Of a stretch of DNA of 34,317 nucleotides, positions 31,076 to 34,317 are shown in pieces. Both the position numbers and the translations under genes were made by a program. The stretch is from Methanothrix harundinacea (GTDB lineage: Archaea > Halobacteriota > Methanosarcinia > Methanotrichales > Methanotrichaceae). The stretch spans positions 1-34,317 of the forward strand of contig DAQG01000068.1 in NCBI GenBank assembly GCA_002502785.1, written 5' to 3'. The notes below the pieces were generated by a model, which was not told where the DNA came from, ran no database searches, and saw only the letters and a list, made by a program, of their open reading frames with translations. Numbering within the stretch: the stretch's first letter is position 1; the number at the start of each line of letters is the position of its first letter.

Positions 31076-31972
31076 ATGAGCGAGAATGCCTATCCCACCG
31101 CCAAGGTCGGCGACCAGGAGGTGCCCTGGGACCCGGAGCAGCTGAGGAAGATCCAGGAGCATCCATGCTTCAGCGAGAAGGCCTGCCACCGGTTCGGCAG
31201 GATGCACCTTGCCGTTGCTCCGAGGTGCAACATCCAGTGCAACTACTGCATCAGGGACTTCGACTGCGTCAACGAGACCCGGCCCGGGGTCACAAGCCAG
31301 GTTCTGACCCCCGCCGAAGCCCTCCAGCGGGTTGACGAGGTGATGGAGAAGCTTCACTACATCAAGGTGGTTGCGGTTGCAGGTCCCGGCGAGCCCCTGT
31401 TCAACGAGCCGACTTTCGAGACCTTCCGGCTCGTGGGTGAGAAGTACCCGCATCTGATCCTCTGCGTCAGCACTAACGGCCTCCTCCTTCCCGACACCAT
31501 CGACCGGCTTGACAGCCTTGGTGTGAGCAACGTCACCGTGACCCTGAACGCCGTCGACCCGAACATTGGAAAGGAGATCTACGAGCACGTATTCTACGAG
31601 GGGAAGAAGTATACGGGCCTCGAGGCTGCCGAGATCCTACTCGACCACCAATTGAGGGGTTTGGAGGAAGCGGTCAAGAGGAAGATGATCGTCAAGGTGA
31701 ACACCGTTCTCATCCCCACAATAAACGACGATCACGTAGTCGAGATCGCAAAGACCGTCAAGAAGCTCGGGGTCTACATCCAGAACGTAATGCCTCTCAT
31801 CCCTCAGTATCGGTTCTCGCACCTGTCGCCGCCGACCCCGGCCCAGAAGAAGGCGGTTCAGGACGATCTCGCCACGATCATGAAGCAGATGAGGCATTGC
31901 CGGCAGTGCAGGTCGGACGCCATCGGGAAGCTCGGGTGCGACGTTCAGCAGCAGTTCGACAAGTCTGAATAG
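31076..31972 (+). CDS. nifB: NifB-type radical SAM protein
   Basis: NifB builds the carbide-containing 8Fe core (NifB-co) of nitrogenase cofactors. The 298-residue protein has the radical SAM motif 'CNIQCNYC' (C51, C55, C58), preceded by 'HPCFSEKACHRFGRMHL', whose extra Cys/His bind the additional clusters. It is followed by 'FDCVNETRPGVTS' and ends with 'CRQCRSDAIGKLG'. The NifX-like domain of some bacterial NifBs is absent, as is usual in archaea. ATG 31076 has GGAG 8 nt upstream; ATG 31046 is the longer alternative. No other nif gene lies in the window. Confidence 0.9.
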   Translation: MSENAYPTAKVGDQEVPWDPEQLRKIQEHPCFSEKACHRFGRMHLAVAPRCNIQCNYCIRDFDCVNETRPGVTSQVLTPAEALQRVDEVMEKLHYIKVVAVAGPGEPLFNEPTFETFRLVGEKYPHLILCVSTNGLLLPDTIDRLDSLGVSNVTVTLNAVDPNIGKEIYEHVFYEGKKYTGLEAAEILLDHQLRGLEEAVKRKMIVKVNTVLIPTINDDHVVEIAKTVKKLGVYIQNVMPLIPQYRFSHLSPPTPAQKKAVQDDLATIMKQMRHCRQCRSDAIGKLGCDVQQQFDKSE

Positions 31973-32045
31973 TCGTATCTGCTGGGTTGGGAGGCAGGGT
32001 GTCTGGTCGTTCTCACCCTAGCATTCCCCACTTTTGGCGGCCGTC

Positions 32046-32384
32046 TCATAGAAGTCTGGTGGGCTCGGCAGGCCTTGGCGTTTTGACCACCAGGACCCGG
32101 AGCTGGCCGTCGCTCTCGTTCGTCCAGCGGTGGGGGATCTTGGCCGGGCTCTCCACGAGGGCGTCGGCCCCGACCTCCATTCTCTCGTCTCCGATCTCCA
32201 CGATCCCCCGCCCCTCCAGAACGTAGAAGACGACGTCTACGGGTGTGATGTGCTTTTTCAGGGATTCTCCCGGCGCGAGGGTGATGTGCATCACCTGAGC
32301 CCATTCGGTGTCGCTGATCTTCCTCGCATCGACCCCGTGGGGGTTTGGCGTCTTTTCGGCCTTCTCCACCTCTGTGATCTTCAT
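32046..32384 (-). CDS. small cupin-domain protein
   Basis: The 112-residue single-domain cupin has 'ESLKKHITPVDVVFYVLEGRG' as motif 1 (His and Asp possible ligands) and 'GADALVESPAKIPHRWTNE' as motif 2 (His). It thus has three candidate metal ligands. The ATG at 32384 follows a clear AAGGAG ribosome site; the longer frame to 32480 runs through the AT-rich promoter region. It is divergent from the ferredoxin-domain gene. Substrate unknown. Confidence 0.85.
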   Translation of the reverse strand: MKITEVEKAEKTPNPHGVDARKISDTEWAQVMHITLAPGESLKKHITPVDVVFYVLEGRGIVEIGDERMEVGADALVESPAKIPHRWTNESDGQLRVLVVKTPRPAEPTRLL

Positions 32385-32505
32385 GGGTTCAGCTCCTTGA
32401 AATCTTCGACATCTATTTGAATCTTCAGCGTATATATTTATGTATTTATGATGATGTTGAGCTAGTTCGCACTTCAGCACTATTTAAGGTCGAAAGTTGG
32501 GGTGG

Positions 32506-33303
32506 ATGAAGGTGGTCAGAAGGAAGATCATAAAGATTGACGAGTCTCTATGCGACGGGTGCGGAAATTGCGTCCTTGCATGTCCAGAGAACGCCATCGA
32601 GATCATTGATGGGAAGGCCAGGGTCGTGAAGGAGAGCTTCTGCGACGGCCTAGGCGCCTGCATCGGCGAGTGCCCCATAGGAGCGCTGTCGATCGAGGAG
32701 CGGGAGGCCGAGGAGCTCGATGAGCTGGCCGTTAAGGCGGCCGCTGAATCGGCAGGGCTGGCTCACGAGGCTGGGCACGAGCCGCACGAGGAGCAGGGCG
32801 GCGGCTGCCGGGTGGCGCTGGGGGGGACCGGCATGGGAAGGCTCGGCACATCAAAGCTCGCCGGAAGGAGGAGGCGTGCAACAGGCCCGTCGGCTGAGAT
32901 CGAGGCCGAGGCAAAGGCAGCGCTCGGCGCTGCGCAGCCGGAGCTCTCCAACTGGCCGATCCAGATGAGGCTCGCCCACGTCGACGCACCGTACTTCGAT
33001 GGCGCCCGTCTTTTGATCGCCGCCGACTGCACCGCCTTCGCATCGCCGGCTGTCCACCGGGAGTTTATAAGGGGAAGAATCACCCTTATCGGCTGCCCCA
33101 AGCTCGACAATAGGAAGAGCTTCGTCGAGAAGCTGGCCGCGATCCTTGCAGCCCACGATGTCGAGGATATGACCGTCCTGGAGATGGAGGTTCCCTGCTG
33201 TTCGAATTTGGAGGCTTTCGTGTGGCGGGCGCTGAAGATGGCGGGAAAAAATGTGCCCGTGAAACGCTTCATCCTGGGGATCGAGGGGGAGGTGCAGGGC
33301 TGA
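32506..33303 (+). CDS. 4Fe-4S ferredoxin-domain protein with large C-terminal domain
   Basis: The 265-residue protein begins with a 2[4Fe-4S]-like domain. The first motif is complete (C-x2-C-x2-C-x3-CP, about residues 16-27). The second reads 'CDGLGACIGECP', with Leu at the second Cys position. After an acidic Ala/Glu/Gly-rich linker (~70-155), an unrecognised C-terminal domain has further Cys in 'IAADCTAF', 'LIGCPKLD' and 'VPCCSNLEAF', perhaps another metal site. It is probably a cytoplasmic electron-transfer protein. ATG 32506 is preferred; a TTG lies three codons upstream. Confidence 0.82.
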   Translation: MKVVRRKIIKIDESLCDGCGNCVLACPENAIEIIDGKARVVKESFCDGLGACIGECPIGALSIEEREAEELDELAVKAAAESAGLAHEAGHEPHEEQGGGCRVALGGTGMGRLGTSKLAGRRRRATGPSAEIEAEAKAALGAAQPELSNWPIQMRLAHVDAPYFDGARLLIAADCTAFASPAVHREFIRGRITLIGCPKLDNRKSFVEKLAAILAAHDVEDMTVLEMEVPCCSNLEAFVWRALKMAGKNVPVKRFILGIEGEVQG

Positions 33304-33475
33304 GGCTGGCGCTCTGAAGTATAACCCATTGGTTATCGGTTAAGCCAAAAAGCCACATTGAATAGAGCCCCTTTAGCTGGTTTTTCGAAATAACAGTTTC
33401 AATATTATGTACTGTAACCGGCCTACCTTTATGTCTAGAAGACACGTACAAGGCATTTTTCACATCGATTTTCAT
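33269..33475 (-). CDS. possible small protein antisense to the ferredoxin gene end
   Basis: A 68-codon frame begins at ATG 33475 with AGGTG 9 nt upstream and a TATA-like ATTATAATTTT further back. The first ~50 residues ('DVKNALYVSSRHKGRPVTV...') look like a folded small protein, but the Pro-rich last ~14 residues are read antisense through the end of the ferredoxin-protein gene. It could be a real small gene or a truncated relic. Family not recognised. Confidence 0.3.
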   Translation of the reverse strand: MKIDVKNALYVSSRHKGRPVTVHNIETVISKNQLKGLYSMWLFGLTDNQWVILQSASLSPAPPPRSPG

Positions 33476-33750
33476 GACGGATAGCACCTAAAATTATAAT
33501 TCAATAGAGGATTTCGATTAACCTCCGGTCGAGTGCCTTCGTTTAAATACCCCTTAAATATGGATGGGCTAAATTTTGGGAATTATAGGGGTTTTTCGAA
33601 ATCCTCAATACTTAAATGGATAACTTCCAGCATAGAAAACTGGCAAAATACCCTTAACTGATGACCAATGTATACCGGTAACAACTTCTAAGTTGCAAGC
33701 TGCGGAGTATTCATTTTAAAATAAAGGGGAGGTTCTCCAACGGTCGATTC
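33476..33750. other. AT-rich non-coding stretch with short direct repeats
   Basis: No gene is evident. The 13-bp sequence GGTTTTTCGAAAT occurs at 33590-33602 and exactly again at 33379-33391. Several TTAAAT motifs and a TTTTAAAATAAAG stretch (about 33713-33725) could be promoter elements. A small GGAG-GTT-CTCC hairpin lies at 33728-33738. Confidence 0.4.
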
Positions 33751-33778
33751 AGGGCCGAACCTGCCGAATTTCGGCCCT
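33751..33778 (+). ncRNA. strong 9-bp hairpin, candidate structured leader or small RNA
   Basis: AGGGCCGAA (33751-33759) and TTCGGCCCT (33770-33778) pair perfectly around a 10-nt loop, about 50 nt upstream of the 46-codon gene and ~25 nt downstream of a TATA-like TTTTAAAATAAAG. It stands out from its AT-rich surroundings. It could be the 5' structure of an mRNA, a short RNA, or an operator. Confidence 0.35.
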
Positions 33779-33829
33779 TCTCCACATTCCTTAGTAAATT
33801 CCTTATACCATCTGAAACATCTTAAGATC

Positions 33830-33970
33830 ATGCCACTGACATGTGATAACTGCCCGATCAGGCGGCGTGCCGAGAAGAAGCCAAATTCCTTGATCGCTAA
33901 AATCTGGAAGTGGCACACCGGCTGGTGTCCCGGTTGGAAGGCCTACCAGAAGTCGCTCTCCGAGAAGTAG
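33830..33970 (+). CDS. 46-aa Cys/Trp-rich small protein
   Basis: This short gene encodes a 46-residue protein with a N-terminal 'CDNCPIRRRAE' and a second 'WKWHTGWCPGWKAYQK' segment. The C-x2-C pair plus the later Cys and His could bind zinc or iron, and the Trp spacing looks conserved rather than random. I believe similar small proteins occur in other anaerobes but cannot name a family. CTTATACC at 33802-33809 is a TATA candidate that would put the start site at or near the ATG, so the mRNA may be leaderless. It stands 68 nt before the archaemetzincin gene. Confidence 0.7.
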   Translation: MPLTCDNCPIRRRAEKKPNSLIAKIWKWHTGWCPGWKAYQKSLSEK

Positions 33971-34038
33971 AACATTTATCGGCATATAATTTCCAAAAAG
34001 TTGATCTTTTTTCGGACCTGATAAAAAGACAAGGTGGA

Positions 34039-34317
34039 GTGATTACGATAATACTCCAGCCCATTGGAGCCGTCGACCGGGGAACCGTCGGCTTTCTCGA
34101 AGAAGAACTCAGATTGATCTTCGGCGCTTCCGAGGTGATGCCAACAGCAGAAGTGCCCAAGGCAGCCCACGTTCCCGAGAGGAAACAGCTTGAGGGAACA
34201 GCAGTCCTCCAGTCTCTTCCGGCGCCAGATCCCGGCGATGGCGACGCCCTCCTGGGGGTGATCGATGAGGACTTATTCGTCGCCGACACATACTTCATTA
34301 CCCCTCTCCAGATTTTA
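34039..34317 (+). CDS. amzA: archaemetzincin N-terminal part (runs off the window)
   Basis: From the GTG at 34039 the frame is open to the window end (93 codons). The start 'ITIILQPIGAVDRGTVGFLEEELRLIFG', the central 'ERKQLEGTAVLQSL' and the 'DALLGVIDEDLFVADTYFI' end match the N-terminal half of archaemetzincins, zinc metallopeptidases with an HExxHxxGx3C motif. That motif would lie beyond the window, so catalytic competence cannot be judged. AAGGTGGA immediately precedes the GTG, an unusually short ribosome-site spacing. Confidence 0.82.
   Translation, partial: MITIILQPIGAVDRGTVGFLEEELRLIFGASEVMPTAEVPKAAHVPERKQLEGTAVLQSLPAPDPGDGDALLGVIDEDLFVADTYFITPLQIL

Noticed and set aside
1..34317. CRISPR array or intact insertion sequence
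   Set aside because: No regularly spaced repeats, no complete transposase and no paired terminal repeats with target duplications were seen.

Overview
The window is archaeal and most likely comes from a methanogen of the Methanosarcinales, with Methanothrix/Methanotrichaceae as my best guess. Methenyl-H4MPT cyclohydrolase (Mch), methanogenesis marker protein 14, archaeal exosome, proteasome and RNase P subunits, SRP19, DUF2209 and archaemetzincin support the methanogen call. Dockerin-bearing FecB/BtuF-type binding proteins support Methanosarcinales. The genus is inferred from overall likeness and was not searched. Flanking housekeeping DNA is GC-rich with tightly overlapping genes. By eye, the middle (about 12.5-22.3 kb) is more AT-rich, with long intergenic spaces.

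Layout. (1) 1-1463: a secreted protein of unknown function. (2) 1571-1753: a CooT-like small nickel protein. (3) 9203 down to 1803, minus strand: a complete archaeal translation/RNA-processing/proteolysis superoperon. In transcription order it is L15e, COG1325 RNA-binding protein, Rpp30, Rpp14/Pop5, PsmA, SBDS, Rrp4, Rrp41, Rrp42, L37Ae, RpoP, Brix protein, Pcc1 and prefoldin beta, with tRNA-Arg(UCU) 22 nt beyond the last gene. Most junctions are 1-4 nt overlaps or gaps. (4) 9315-11309, minus: methanogenesis marker 14 and an unknown protein, divergent from a geranylgeranyl-reductase-family flavoprotein.

(5) 12450-22215, plus: an accessory uptake island. It holds an O-methyltransferase-like enzyme overlapping a cupin, then four secreted substrate-binding proteins in the order A-B-A'-B', then one FecCD permease and one FepC/BtuD-type ATPase. 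Each binding protein has two N-terminal dockerin-like calcium loops. A resembles A' and B resembles B', so the set looks like a duplicated two-gene cassette. A' and B' have homologous upstream regions carrying the same TATA-plus-inverted-repeat arrangement. The ligand is probably an iron complex, corrinoid or other metal chelate.

(6) 22302-25802: a small acidic protein, a secreted von Willebrand A protein, and an operon of two DUF2178 membrane proteins with an XRE regulator. (7) 30130 down to 25851, minus: PHP phosphoesterase, DUF2209, HflX, UPF0280 and Mch. (8) 30208-33303: DUF211, SRP19, a stand-alone NifB, a cupin and a ferredoxin-domain protein. (9) 33304-34317: a mostly non-coding stretch with a strong hairpin, a 46-residue Cys/Trp-rich small protein and the start of archaemetzincin, which runs off the window.

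No CRISPR array or intact insertion sequence was seen. The most unusual observations are the duplicated dockerin-binding-protein cassette with its shared operator, the apparent ACG start of the transporter ATPase, and the hairpins in the leaders of the L15e superoperon, nifB and the 46-residue gene.
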